A stretch of DNA of 36,799 nucleotides from a virus: positions 1 to 36,799 of IMG/VR virus record IMGVR_UViG_3300042905_003071. One strand, given 5' to 3'. This document shows positions 30,048-36,799 of this stretch, piece by piece. The notes beneath the pieces are model-generated. The model did not search any database. It was not told the DNA's origin and was given only the letters and a program-made list of their open reading frames with translations. Both the position numbers and the translations under genes were made by a program. Every line of letters starts with the position of its first letter. Positions within the stretch are counted from its first letter, which is position 1.

Positions 30048-30748
30048 CCAGGGAACCCGCCCTCTTGGATGTTCGTTGACCAGCCGTAATAATTGCCGCC
30101 CGTGCTGTCGATTACGCCGTTGCCGCCATCACGGGCCATGCGCTGATTACGCTCGCCCTGATAGGTGCGGAAATCCTCCGCGTAGTCCAGTCCCTTGGAT
30201 TTCAGGAACCGCCAGCGGAGGCCAAGCGGGAACAGCTTGTCATCAAGGTATGTCAGGTCGGTGTCAGCAAGGAACGACGATTGCGCCGAACCGGCAGCGG
30301 ATTTGGCCCAGTTTGTCGTAATGTATTCATACGCAATCGTCTCCCCGGCGGCGGGCGTCGGCGTCACCAGAAACTGACCGTCTCGCTCAATAAACGCCAG
30401 AAACACGCGATTGAGTTGCGGCTGCGCTTGGATAGCCTGCCATTCTTGCGGGGTGATAGGCCCGTAAATGTAACGCATTGTCGTCCTGTTGAAGAACGAG
30501 TTTGCGATAAAGTGATCCAAGTCAGACGGGACTGCGCTCGCCTGCACCGCGCTTGCCACCGTATTAAACAGATGCTGCTTTCGCATCACCTGCCAATCAT
30601 AGGTGCCAGACAGCTCGTCGCCTTCTTCATTGGCTAGTGCGTAAAGCTGCTGAACCTGCGCGTCAGTCGAGTTGACGACTTCCGTAGGCACGGGAATGGA
30701 CAAAAGGCGGCAAGCCCTTTGGACAATCTGAAGAAGTGTCATCGCCAT
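30044..30748 (-). CDS. Head-tail adaptor (P22 gp4-like)
   Basis: A 234-aa protein. MTLLQIVQRACRLLSIPVPT is the usual start of phage adaptor proteins that bind the portal ring. LANEEGDELSGTYDWQVMRK follows, then a beta part (FLVTPTPAAGETIAYEYITT) and a helical C-terminus (LRWRFLKSKGLDYAEDFRTY). It is the first of the tail-assembly genes after two small structural genes and precedes the gp10-like gene, the normal P22 order. Confidence 0.85.
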   Translation of the reverse strand: MAMTLLQIVQRACRLLSIPVPTEVVNSTDAQVQQLYALANEEGDELSGTYDWQVMRKQHLFNTVASAVQASAVPSDLDHFIANSFFNRTTMRYIYGPITPQEWQAIQAQPQLNRVFLAFIERDGQFLVTPTPAAGETIAYEYITTNWAKSAAGSAQSSFLADTDLTYLDDKLFPLGLRWRFLKSKGLDYAEDFRTYQGERNQRMARDGGNGVIDSTGGNYYGWSTNIQEGGFPG

Positions 30749-30751
30749 TGG

Positions 30752-31081
30752 TTAGGCCTTTGCAGGACGCCCGCGCTTTTTGGCGACGGGGATGGTTTCA
30801 TGTTCCGCCACAACGTCCGTTTGGTCGTCGCTGACAGGTTGGGCTACACCGCCGGGACCATCCACCCCGTCGTGATCAAACGCTTCAATCGGCGCGTTAT
30901 TGAACGCCGTCTTGAGATACATATCATATTCCGCGCCATGTGCCTTCTTGTCAGCGTCTGTAGCTACACGCGGACCAATCACCGACGACGAATCGGCCTG
31001 AAAGCGGAACATCAGGAACTTGCCTTCCTTGTAGAATGTCGCACCAGGCTTATACATTACGTCGCGCTCAAGATTGTTCAT
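30752..31081 (-). CDS. Hypothetical 109-aa protein with AT-hook-like tail
   Basis: Starts MNNLERDVMYKPGATFYKEG with a beta-rich N-terminal half (KFLMFRFQADSSSVIGPRVA). The C-terminal third is acidic linker, then VAKKRGRPAKA, which contains the Gly-Arg-Pro core flanked by basics of an AT-hook DNA-binding motif. It lies with adaptor and 173-aa genes, so it is probably a minor structural or assembly protein. DNA contact is inferred from the motif only. Confidence 0.68.
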   Translation of the reverse strand: MNNLERDVMYKPGATFYKEGKFLMFRFQADSSSVIGPRVATDADKKAHGAEYDMYLKTAFNNAPIEAFDHDGVDGPGGVAQPVSDDQTDVVAEHETIPVAKKRGRPAKA

Positions 31082-31599
31082 GCGGCTGCCTTCTCTGCTT
31101 TGGCCTCAAGCGCCAGTGCCAGTTTTTCCTCAAGCTCGCGGATGCGCTGCGTCATTTCAGCAAGCGGCTTCTCAGCCTCCGTCTGTTCAATAAACCGCTG
31201 CGCCTTGGCACGAAGGGCTTGACCACCCATCGGAACGCATTTCGCAAGCTGGGCATCAGACAGGCCCGCCAGAGCCTCAACAGTGCGGATATGAACGCTG
31301 TTAAGCTCAATGACCTGACTGCGGCCCACGCCCGCCCATTCCTCTAGCGGTGTGCCGCTCTCAGGGGCTTCCATGTTGGCTTTAAACGCGGCGTATTTGG
31401 TGGGCCAACGTTCGCGGTGTTCTTCCTTCACGGCAACGTCAACGATATTCTTGTTATCGCCCGGCACGATGAGTTCCACATACTCAACGTCAGCCCAGAC
31501 CTCGCGGCCCTCTTTCTCTGACAGAAAGTTGTTACGAACCGGCTTGATATGGAAACGCGGAATGATCCGGTCCCGTCCGTCTGGCGCTACATAATCCAT
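31078..31599 (-). CDS. Hypothetical 173-aa structural protein
   Basis: Begins MDYVAPDGRDRIIPRFHIKP, then EVWADVEYVELIVPGDNKNI. The middle, GTPLEEWAGVGRSQVIELNS plus VRTVEALAGLSDAQLAKCV, is a helix-hairpin-helix-like segment found in proteins of this position in other podoviruses. The C-terminus is a coiled coil (TQRIRELEEKLALALEAKAE). No activity known. Confidence 0.7.
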   Translation of the reverse strand: MDYVAPDGRDRIIPRFHIKPVRNNFLSEKEGREVWADVEYVELIVPGDNKNIVDVAVKEEHRERWPTKYAAFKANMEAPESGTPLEEWAGVGRSQVIELNSVHIRTVEALAGLSDAQLAKCVPMGGQALRAKAQRFIEQTEAEKPLAEMTQRIRELEEKLALALEAKAEKAAA

Positions 31600-32178
31600 C
31601 TATGTCCTCCGATACACAGTGTCATTTCCAATCCGCATCACGCTTGAATAGCCGGGCAGATCGACTTTCGGGCCTAGTCCCTTTTCTTCGAGGACTATGA
31701 TAGGCGAAAACTTCTCAATTGTCGCTAGTGCGCCTTTAATGGCGTCAGCCTCCGCACCTTCAATGTCCAGCCAGATCAAATCGCACTGATCGAGGTTCAG
31801 GCTATCTATCGTTTGAACTGGGATAGCCGTTCCCGGCAGCGTCTTGTGTGAACCGCAGTTGTCCGTGTCGATGCGCTGAACAGCACACCAGCCAGGTTCC
31901 GCCCCTAGCGCCCCAAAATATATCAGTGCTTCGTCATATGTGACGTTCTTGTGCAGGCATTCAAAATTGTCCTCATCCGGCTCAAACGTGATGACCTGAT
32001 CAAACACCTTCGACAGCGCCAGCGGATACACCCCGACATTGCCGCCAGCTTGGACACATACTCGCTTTTCCGCCACCAACGGCAGAACAAGGGGCATAGC
32101 AGCAATGCATTCGTGTATCACCACGGCACGGCACCGCACGTCAAAATCAGGCCACCAAAGCCCGTCAATCTGTTTCAC
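31600..32178 (-). CDS. FkbM-family methyltransferase
   Basis: A 192-aa SAM-dependent methyltransferase. The SAM-binding motif is VCVQAGGNVGVYPLALSKVF (about 40-59), then ITFEPDEDNFECLHKNV. The family mark IWLDIEGAEADAIKGAL lies near 134-150. FkbM enzymes O-methylate small molecules and sugars. It is shorter than many cellular members but has the core. Together with the glycosyltransferase-DUF115 gene two kb upstream it suggests modification of a glycan, perhaps on the virion or the host surface. It overlaps the previous gene by four bases. Confidence 0.85.
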   Translation of the reverse strand: MKQIDGLWWPDFDVRCRAVVIHECIAAMPLVLPLVAEKRVCVQAGGNVGVYPLALSKVFDQVITFEPDEDNFECLHKNVTYDEALIYFGALGAEPGWCAVQRIDTDNCGSHKTLPGTAIPVQTIDSLNLDQCDLIWLDIEGAEADAIKGALATIEKFSPIIVLEEKGLGPKVDLPGYSSVMRIGNDTVYRRT

Positions 32179-32357
32179 TTTGCGAAGCCTTTTTCGTCAT
32201 ACAGGTGCCGTTGAGCGTCAACCGGATGGTAAAAGTCCGGTTCATCCAACAGCAACAGCGCACGGTCAGCGTCGGTCAATCGCTCAGGATACCATTTGAG
32301 CGTTGCCCACGCCTTGCGCCGCTCGTTGTCGTTGCGTTCGTGATACTGACTGCTCAT
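32175..32357 (-). CDS. Hypothetical 60-aa protein
   Basis: Starts MSSQYHERNDNERRKAWATL at ATG 32357, overlapping the stop of the membrane micro-ORF as ATGA. Charged and Trp/Tyr-containing (KWYPERLTDADRALLLLDEP). No family recognised. The longer in-frame start is rejected because it covers the micro-ORF. Confidence 0.62.
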   Translation of the reverse strand: MSSQYHERNDNERRKAWATLKWYPERLTDADRALLLLDEPDFYHPVDAQRHLYDEKGFAK

Positions 32358-32437
32358 CGGCGCGTGTTCACAAAGATGCCAACGACTAGCAGCCACAGCA
32401 GCCAAACGGCGAGAAGCGCGATAACCCAGACTAACAC
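32354..32437 (-). CDS. Membrane microprotein (27 aa)
   Basis: A short frame from GTG 32437, with GGGAAGG eight bases upstream, to TGA 32354, which overlaps the next ATG as ATGA; a TTG two codons earlier is possible. The peptide is almost wholly one membrane helix (VLVWVIALLAVWLLWLLVVG), then a short tail ending NTRR, so the C-terminus is probably cytoplasmic. It lies between the HNH and 60-aa genes. Phage membrane peptides of this size can be exclusion factors, toxins or holin-like, but no homologue is known to me. Confidence 0.55.
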   Translation of the reverse strand: MLVWVIALLAVWLLWLLVVGIFVNTRR

Positions 32438-32898
32438 GACCAATGCCTTCCCTGTGCGATGCTATCGACCGGACTCAAACCAATGCCAAAGGTCTTCGCG
32501 ATGGTTTTTCGCTTTTCCCCCTTATCGAGCATCATTTTGATTTGTCTGGCCTGATCTAAAGACAGTTTGCTTTGGCCGTGCCGCTCGCCGCGCGCTGAAC
32601 GTCCCTTACGGCCAGCGTCACGATTGTTGTCCAACGCGGTGCCAAGGAAAAGGTGATCTGGGTTAATGCACGTCCGAACGTCGCACTTATGACAAACGAA
32701 AAGGCCGTTTGGAATAGGGCCTACAAACTCAGTGTAAGCGGCGCGGTGCGAAAGAACCCCACCACCGTGCCATGAGTGTTTGATGACGCCATATCCTGTC
32801 CGGTTTATTTTGGCAGACCAAAGCCAACACCCGCCGTTGGTGTCGTGTTCGATCTTTTCCAAAAGCCGAACCGCCATTCCTTTCGGTCTAGGAGCCAT
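32431..32898 (-). CDS. HNH endonuclease (homing-like, 155 aa)
   Basis: Start ATG 32898 (MAPRPKGMAVRLLEKIEHDT). The HNH core reads GGCWLWSAKINRTGYGVIKH, then LSHRAAYTEFVGPIPNGLFV, CHKCDVRTCINPDHLFLGT and NRDAGRKGRS. The His and Asn residues of HNH and Cys pairs are visible. The C-terminus (LSLDQARQIKMMLDKGEKRK; IAKTFGIGLSPVDSI) is a HTH-type DNA-binding repeat. Mobile free-standing HNH genes commonly settle between phage genes; this one splits the glycosyltransferase and methyltransferase region. Confidence 0.85.
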   Translation of the reverse strand: MAPRPKGMAVRLLEKIEHDTNGGCWLWSAKINRTGYGVIKHSWHGGGVLSHRAAYTEFVGPIPNGLFVCHKCDVRTCINPDHLFLGTALDNNRDAGRKGRSARGERHGQSKLSLDQARQIKMMLDKGEKRKTIAKTFGIGLSPVDSIAQGRHWSC

Positions 32899-34327
32899 TG
32901 AGTAATTTCCCCATGTCCGGCACGAGCCCCTTCCCGTGAGCAATGACTTTCACGCCACGGTCGCGCAGATACAAAAACTGCTGCTGAAACTCCATCGCCT
33001 GCCGGATCATCCAGCGGGCGCAAGTGTATGTTTTGTCACCTAGCACAACATCCATTGTCGTTTCACCGTCATTCAGGCTTTGCGAATAGGCATGGTGTGA
33101 ACCCTCGGCATAGGAACTGTCGAAACCATAAAGGTGTATTTTCTTGTAACCAGACAGCCACGCCAGATTGATAGCGCGAAGCCCGACAGTGCCACCACCA
33201 GGCACTAGAACGCAGGGTTTTTGGTCCGGGCCTTCGTCAAACCACGGCTTGATAATGTCCATAAGTTCGTCACCCGAACCCATCGCATTGTGCCACAGCA
33301 CAACATCATGCCCCGAAAGCGCATCAAACACGCACGGATGAACCTGCGAAGCGAGGAAGTAGCGCACGGACATTGGCGCATCCTCGACCATGTGCAGATT
33401 TTCTTCCCGCGCATCCAGCATAACGTGACCGTCTGGCGTTAGGCCATGCTTGATCAGATATCGCATCGCATTGTTGACGCTGATAATCTTGGCGCCACGC
33501 CTGCGATGGTCCTTGATGGCCTGCACACTGTCCGCAAGCGAGGGACCGCCACCGACAATGACGCAAGCCTTGTCTTGGTCGCCAAAACCGGAGAACCACG
33601 CCAAGTCCCGCTGCACGTTTGTCCGCACGTTGGCATAGGCAAAGTCGTGCGTTACGTTCATGCCCTTTAGTTCTGGCATGGCCGTATAGCCACCGACGCG
33701 CCAGACACCTGGCACCCACCCCTCAGTCACTTCATGCGGCTTGGGCTGGCCGTGAAAGATAACGGCTTTAGCCGTCTCAGGGGGCCATGATACCGCATTC
33801 CGGTATGATACAAACATATCAGCCGGGAACGTGTCCCATGTGCTGATTTGCGTGATCCATTCTTGGTCCCCGCCATTCACTTGGCCTTCAGGCAGCAAGC
33901 CTTGCAAGGTATCAGACGGCAGGTCGATAAACTCAGGCTCAAACCACGTCCAAATGTCGGAATGGTCGCCAAACTGCCAGCGCATGACGCTGCTGTTATA
34001 GGTCGGCCAATGCCAGTCCTGAATGATGCCGTGCGGCAGTTCCTCAAGCCTGCCGGTCACGCATACGTCAAGGTCCATATACAGAACCTCGTCGCCTAGT
34101 TCCCACGGCATAGCTTCTTCGCAGAACAGATAGACCTTCTGCCACCACCCCGGCAAATCGGGATTGTGCTCGATAGCCGTAATGCCTTCAGGCAATTCGT
34201 CCGGCCTGTCAGTCAGGCACCAATGGCGCTGCTCTTCGTCCAGATGACGAGCGATGCCGTCATGCAGTTTGGTGACGTATTCTATCGGGTATTTGGTCCC
34301 GACGCGAACGCTGACAACATTGATCAT
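32888..34327 (-). CDS. Glycosyltransferase-DUF115 fusion protein
   Basis: A 479-aa two-domain protein. The N-terminal half (1-220) looks like a sugar-nucleotide glycosyltransferase, with LYMDLDVCVTG holding an Asp-x-Asp (85, 87) and VIFHGQPKPHEV (about 189-200) as the usual C-terminal signature. The C-terminal half has CVIVGGGPSLADSVQAI (about 255-271), NNAMRYLIKHGLTPDGHVML and PGGGTVGLRAINLAWLSGYK, the pattern of DUF115/MptE-like Rossmann proteins often tied to surface glycosylation. Function is inferred. It is the first gene after the strong terminator that follows the capsid genes. Confidence 0.85.
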   Translation of the reverse strand: MINVVSVRVGTKYPIEYVTKLHDGIARHLDEEQRHWCLTDRPDELPEGITAIEHNPDLPGWWQKVYLFCEEAMPWELGDEVLYMDLDVCVTGRLEELPHGIIQDWHWPTYNSSVMRWQFGDHSDIWTWFEPEFIDLPSDTLQGLLPEGQVNGGDQEWITQISTWDTFPADMFVSYRNAVSWPPETAKAVIFHGQPKPHEVTEGWVPGVWRVGGYTAMPELKGMNVTHDFAYANVRTNVQRDLAWFSGFGDQDKACVIVGGGPSLADSVQAIKDHRRRGAKIISVNNAMRYLIKHGLTPDGHVMLDAREENLHMVEDAPMSVRYFLASQVHPCVFDALSGHDVVLWHNAMGSGDELMDIIKPWFDEGPDQKPCVLVPGGGTVGLRAINLAWLSGYKKIHLYGFDSSYAEGSHHAYSQSLNDGETTMDVVLGDKTYTCARWMIRQAMEFQQQFLYLRDRGVKVIAHGKGLVPDMGKLLNGS

Positions 34328-34344
34328 GCTACCTCCATAGCAAA

Positions 34345-34373
34345 ATGGCCCCGAGGACGAACCCCGAGGCCAT
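34345..34373 (-). terminator. Intrinsic terminator after the capsid/decoration genes
   Basis: On the minus strand, an AUGGCC stem start (34368-34373) pairs with GGCCAU (34345-34350); six further pairs (two of them G-U) and a UUCGU loop complete a 12-bp hairpin. AUUUUGC follows at once. It lies 45-74 bases after the 34419 stop. It should separate high-level capsid transcription from the glycosyltransferase and tail genes, or attenuate it. Confidence 0.75.
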
Positions 34374-34418
34374 TAAGCTAACACCTAACCCCAGTGGAGG
34401 CTAGGGCAGGCGAGAGGC

Positions 34419-34706
34419 TTAGATAGCGGTGCGCTTGGCCCAGAAGTATTGGCCAGCGGCGACACCGCCCGTGGTGTTGACCGTGAAGCCAGCCGAACCG
34501 GAATCCGACGACGCAGAGCCGTTGGTGCCGATCAGGATGGTTGCAGTCGAAGACAGAGCCTCCGAAGCACGGGCGTAGAGGTGGAGGCGAGCGTCGTTAG
34601 CACGAACAGTCGTGTTGACGGCGAAGGCCGGGGTCGAGGACTTGTCGTCCAGATCAATCCCCACAGTCGGAATGGTCGAAAAGACCGTAGCAGCAGTCGA
34701 TGCCAT
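34419..34706 (-). CDS. Head decoration-like protein (95 aa)
   Basis: Starts MASTAATVFSTIPTVGIDLD and has beta-strand and Gly/Ser/Thr composition (TATILIGTNGSASSDSGSAG, then FWAKRTAI). Small, acidic and immediately after the major capsid gene, as decoration proteins usually are. Codon use is very regular like that of the capsid gene, consistent with high expression. No family is named. Confidence 0.72.
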   Translation of the reverse strand: MASTAATVFSTIPTVGIDLDDKSSTPAFAVNTTVRANDARLHLYARASEALSSTATILIGTNGSASSDSGSAGFTVNTTGGVAAGQYFWAKRTAI

Positions 34707-34730
34707 GTTAGTGGCTCCTTTCTAGGGGGA

Positions 34731-35702
34731 TCAGGTTTGGAACAGGACGCCTTGGAGGAAGGCATTCGAGAGGGTCAGGTTGCCAGCCCAAACGATAGGC
34801 TTGACCATAGCGTCCTGGTTGATCGAACGGACTTCTTCCAGCGGAACCATGTTGCGGTCCTTGTGAGGGCGCCAGTGGATGTAGCCGGTGTTCAGCATAT
34901 ACATATGGTTGGCCGGGCAAGCCCCGCCGAAACCACCGTCAAACACCACGTCAGTGCCTTTGAACTTCAGCGAGACATAACCGGCGTCGCCTTCGTTGGG
35001 GTTGCTGATGCGCTGGATGTCCTGAAGCGCCGACTCATAGAATGCGAAATAGTTGTCATCGCACAGAATGAGGTCCGGCTTGTCGGTGCCACGCGAGCAT
35101 TGACGATACAGGTTGTTCATGAAGCGAACGATGTTGGCAGCCGAGGCAGCCGAACCGCCGTCCGAAGTGGCTTGGAACTTCTGGTTCTGCCAGAAGGACC
35201 ACGTTGCACGGTTGATGCCGCCGACAGTGCCGGTGGTGGGGTCGTCAGCGACGAGAAGCTGAAGGCCACCGATTTGCTTGCCGCCCGAAGCCGTGCCGTT
35301 CGAGTAGAGGTCTTCAGCCACACCGTTCTGCATGGTCTTTTCCGCGTTCTTGATACGCGAGGCCAGCAGGTCGATGATGGCGTCAACGCCGGAGTTTTGC
35401 AGTTGCTCCAGACCGCTCATGGTCACGTTGACAGCGATTTGCTTCCAGTCAAACTCAGCCGAGGTGAACACGTCGCTGGGCGAGATGTTCAGGACTTCGT
35501 AGCCCGAATAACGCTGATAAGTGACGTTCTCAGCGTATTCCAGTTCTTGGATGATGGTCCGACCACCGGACACCGGCTTGATGGTGCCACGACGCTGCAT
35601 ACGCGACAGAATCGCGTTGTTGTTGGTAACGTTGTCAGCCAGCTTACCCGTGCGATTACGCAGGGTCGTGGTTGCGATTTCCGAAAGATTCGGGGAGGTC
35701 AT
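34731..35702 (-). CDS. Major capsid protein
   Basis: A 323-aa protein between scaffold and decoration genes. It begins MTSPNLSEIATTTLRNRTGK, then GGRTIIQELEYAENVTYQRY and the conserved SAEFDWKQIAVNVTMSGLEQ. Later comes DLILCDDNYFAFYESALQDI and, near the end, AMVKPIVWAGNLTLSNAFLQ. This is the plan of the HK97-fold coat proteins of several podoviruses. Strong codon regularity produces a 453-codon antisense open frame, which is a shadow. GAGGAG-like signals lie before the ATG. Confidence 0.9.
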   Translation of the reverse strand: MTSPNLSEIATTTLRNRTGKLADNVTNNNAILSRMQRRGTIKPVSGGRTIIQELEYAENVTYQRYSGYEVLNISPSDVFTSAEFDWKQIAVNVTMSGLEQLQNSGVDAIIDLLASRIKNAEKTMQNGVAEDLYSNGTASGGKQIGGLQLLVADDPTTGTVGGINRATWSFWQNQKFQATSDGGSAASAANIVRFMNNLYRQCSRGTDKPDLILCDDNYFAFYESALQDIQRISNPNEGDAGYVSLKFKGTDVVFDGGFGGACPANHMYMLNTGYIHWRPHKDRNMVPLEEVRSINQDAMVKPIVWAGNLTLSNAFLQGVLFQT

Positions 35703-35712
35703 TTAAGTTCTC

Positions 35713-36735
35713 CTAGGCCGCACCGGCAACTTCTTCAAAAGCTGCGCGGATGTCGTCCTCGATTGATCCATTGGACTTGGGAATACGGGTTTGACCCGGA
35801 GACCCGGTGACACTGACAGCCGCCCGTCGCGCCTGCGCCGCCTTGTCTTGCACGGGAGCCGCCGGGGCCTGCGCGGTTTGCAGGAACGGGCGAATATCCG
35901 GCCTCATCCAGCAAGCCATTTCGTATGCTTCCTTCAGGTCCGATGCTTTCCCGTTGTGCAAGAGGACCGCCATATCATCGCGGACGTTCTCAAAATACAG
36001 GTTGGCAGGGTCGTTCTGGAAGGCGTCGATTTGGCTGACGATAGGCGCGGTTTGCGCCGTCTGGACTTGGCTTTGCAGGACTTGGAGTTGCTGCTTGAGC
36101 GCTGCAATCTCTGGGTGGCTGTCTCGCGCGGGCTGGGCCTGGTATGGCTGTCCCTGCGGCTGGGCCGTGTTCAAATTCACGCCATACGAACGGGCCAGAA
36201 ACTCAAGCCCTTGCATCGGATTCTTTTCAAGCAAGTCTTGTGCTGCAAGCAGCGTCTTGACCGCGTGAACCTCATCCATCCCTTGCGCGGCCCATTGAGC
36301 GCGGCGAGGGGCAAGCACTTGTTCCAGCGGTTCATACCGCTTCACTTCCTCAGACTTGCGCCGCAGTCCGTGATCGATTTCCTGTTCCCGCTTTGCAACA
36401 GCCTGTTGCACTTCCGGTGGCAGTTTATCGAACGTGGCCTTAGCCGCAGGTGACCATGAAGCCGGGGCGCGGATGGCGAGCTTGACAGCAGGGTCCGCGA
36501 CTGCCTCCGAGGGCTGGTCGGGAGTATCTTGCACGGTTTCGGCTGCTTTGGCAATAAACTTGCCGTCAGGGCCTCTTACGCGCCCATCCGCTGCCTTTTC
36601 GCCGTCATCGTGGGGCGTTTCCGCCTCGATAATCGCTTCGGGTGCAACCACCACTTCTTCAGCAGGCGCAGGCTCAGGCGCGTTACCGCTAACCTCAGCC
36701 ATTGCAGCCCGAATGTCGTCTTCCATGTCGCTCAT
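35713..36735 (-). CDS. Scaffold (capsid assembly) protein
   Basis: A complete 340-aa protein. The N-terminus (MSDMEDDIRAAMAEVSGNAP) is acidic and Pro/Ala/Glu-rich. A central conserved part, RAPASWSPAAKATFDKLPPE, is followed by a long charged helix (KREQEIDHGLRRKSEEVKRY). The C-terminal third has a Gln-rich coiled coil (EIAALKQQLQVLQSQVQTAQ) and a closing helix. The short EDDIRAAFEEV at the end repeats EDDIRAAMAEV at the start. Scaffolds guide procapsid assembly and leave before packaging. It lies directly before the major capsid gene. Confidence 0.85.
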   Translation of the reverse strand: MSDMEDDIRAAMAEVSGNAPEPAPAEEVVVAPEAIIEAETPHDDGEKAADGRVRGPDGKFIAKAAETVQDTPDQPSEAVADPAVKLAIRAPASWSPAAKATFDKLPPEVQQAVAKREQEIDHGLRRKSEEVKRYEPLEQVLAPRRAQWAAQGMDEVHAVKTLLAAQDLLEKNPMQGLEFLARSYGVNLNTAQPQGQPYQAQPARDSHPEIAALKQQLQVLQSQVQTAQTAPIVSQIDAFQNDPANLYFENVRDDMAVLLHNGKASDLKEAYEMACWMRPDIRPFLQTAQAPAAPVQDKAAQARRAAVSVTGSPGQTRIPKSNGSIEDDIRAAFEEVAGAA

Positions 36736-36799
36736 AGTCTGGCCTCCACCTGATCAATCGCCGTCTTGATGTCCTGCTTAAGCTCACGGTCAGACAGCA
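36339..36799. repeat. Right copy of the terminal near-repeat
   Basis: Aligns without gaps with 1-461, 30 substitutions by my count, and is identical over its last 102 bases (36698-36799). The offset of 36338 is the likely unit length of the circular or permuted genome. Confidence 0.9.
36732..36799 (-). CDS. C-terminal end of the 109-aa protein gene, cut by window edge
   Basis: The last 22 codons of the gene that is complete at 394-723, identical in sequence, overlapping the scaffold start by four bases. It is cut only because the window ends here. Confidence 0.85.
   Translation of the reverse strand, partial: LSDRELKQDIKTAIDQVEARL

Noticed and set aside
34449-35810. A 453-codon open frame antisense to the capsid and decoration genes
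   Set aside because: It covers the major capsid and decoration genes on the other strand and has no family-like sequence. The strong codon bias of the capsid gene leaves the antisense frame open by chance.
1-36799. CRISPR array or insertion sequence
   Set aside because: No regularly spaced short repeats and no transposase-like product were seen.

Overview
The window is essentially one complete genome of a tailed phage with a P22-like (short-tailed, podovirus) gene plan. It carries large and small terminase, portal, scaffold, major capsid protein, head-tail adaptor, a gp10-like tail stabilisation protein, three internal/ejection-type proteins, a collar-domain tail protein, a beta-helix tailspike and a holin/endolysin/spanin lysis cassette. 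The host is probably an alphaproteobacterium: the DNA is G+C-rich, and the phage encodes a GapR (DUF2312) family protein, a small HTH and a 3TM-type holin of kinds typical of that class. No integrase, DNA polymerase, replicative helicase, RNA polymerase or tRNA gene was seen, so replication and transcription must lean on the host.

The ends overlap. Positions 1-461 and 36339-36799 are the same locus, 30 substitutions apart with no indel, so the genome is circular or circularly permuted with a unit of about 36,338 bp. The two copies look like two strain variants joined in one assembly. The scaffold gene is cut by the left end and intact at the right end; the next gene is intact at the left end and cut at the right end.

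Two transcription units diverge from about 12.50-12.61 kb. (1) The leftward arm runs 12503 to 1, continues across the joined ends from 36799 to about 17.1 kb, and holds most genes. First comes a recombination set (small ORFs, Rad52-like annealing protein, GapR-like protein, SSB, a homing-type HNH-AP2 endonuclease, a coiled-coil protein, NinB). Next are two small-gene units, each with its own copy of a repeated promoter sequence, and a small HTH gene. Then come packaging genes (terS, terL, portal), two head-fibre-like proteins, a small membrane zincin, scaffold, capsid and decoration protein. After a strong intrinsic terminator (34345-34373) follow a glycosyltransferase-DUF115 fusion, an HNH nuclease, a cryptic membrane microprotein and an FkbM methyltransferase. 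The arm ends with adaptor and tail genes, ejection proteins, collar and spike proteins, lysis genes and a metallophosphoesterase. (2) The rightward block, 12615-17204, carries small ORFs, a RusA-like resolvase, an HNH nuclease, a protein consisting mostly of DnaA domain IV, two small Myb/GcrA-like DNA-binding candidates and a 160-aa protein. A hairpin-rich non-coding stretch of about 530 bp then precedes a second run of six small ORFs.

Most neighbouring genes overlap by 1 or 4 bases (ATGA, GTGA, TTGA, TAATG), so they are probably translationally coupled. Both rightward runs begin at an ATG lying 5-6 bases after a -10-like hexamer with no Shine-Dalgarno sequence, which suggests leaderless mRNAs. 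All functions are inferred from reading the sequence; no database search was run.
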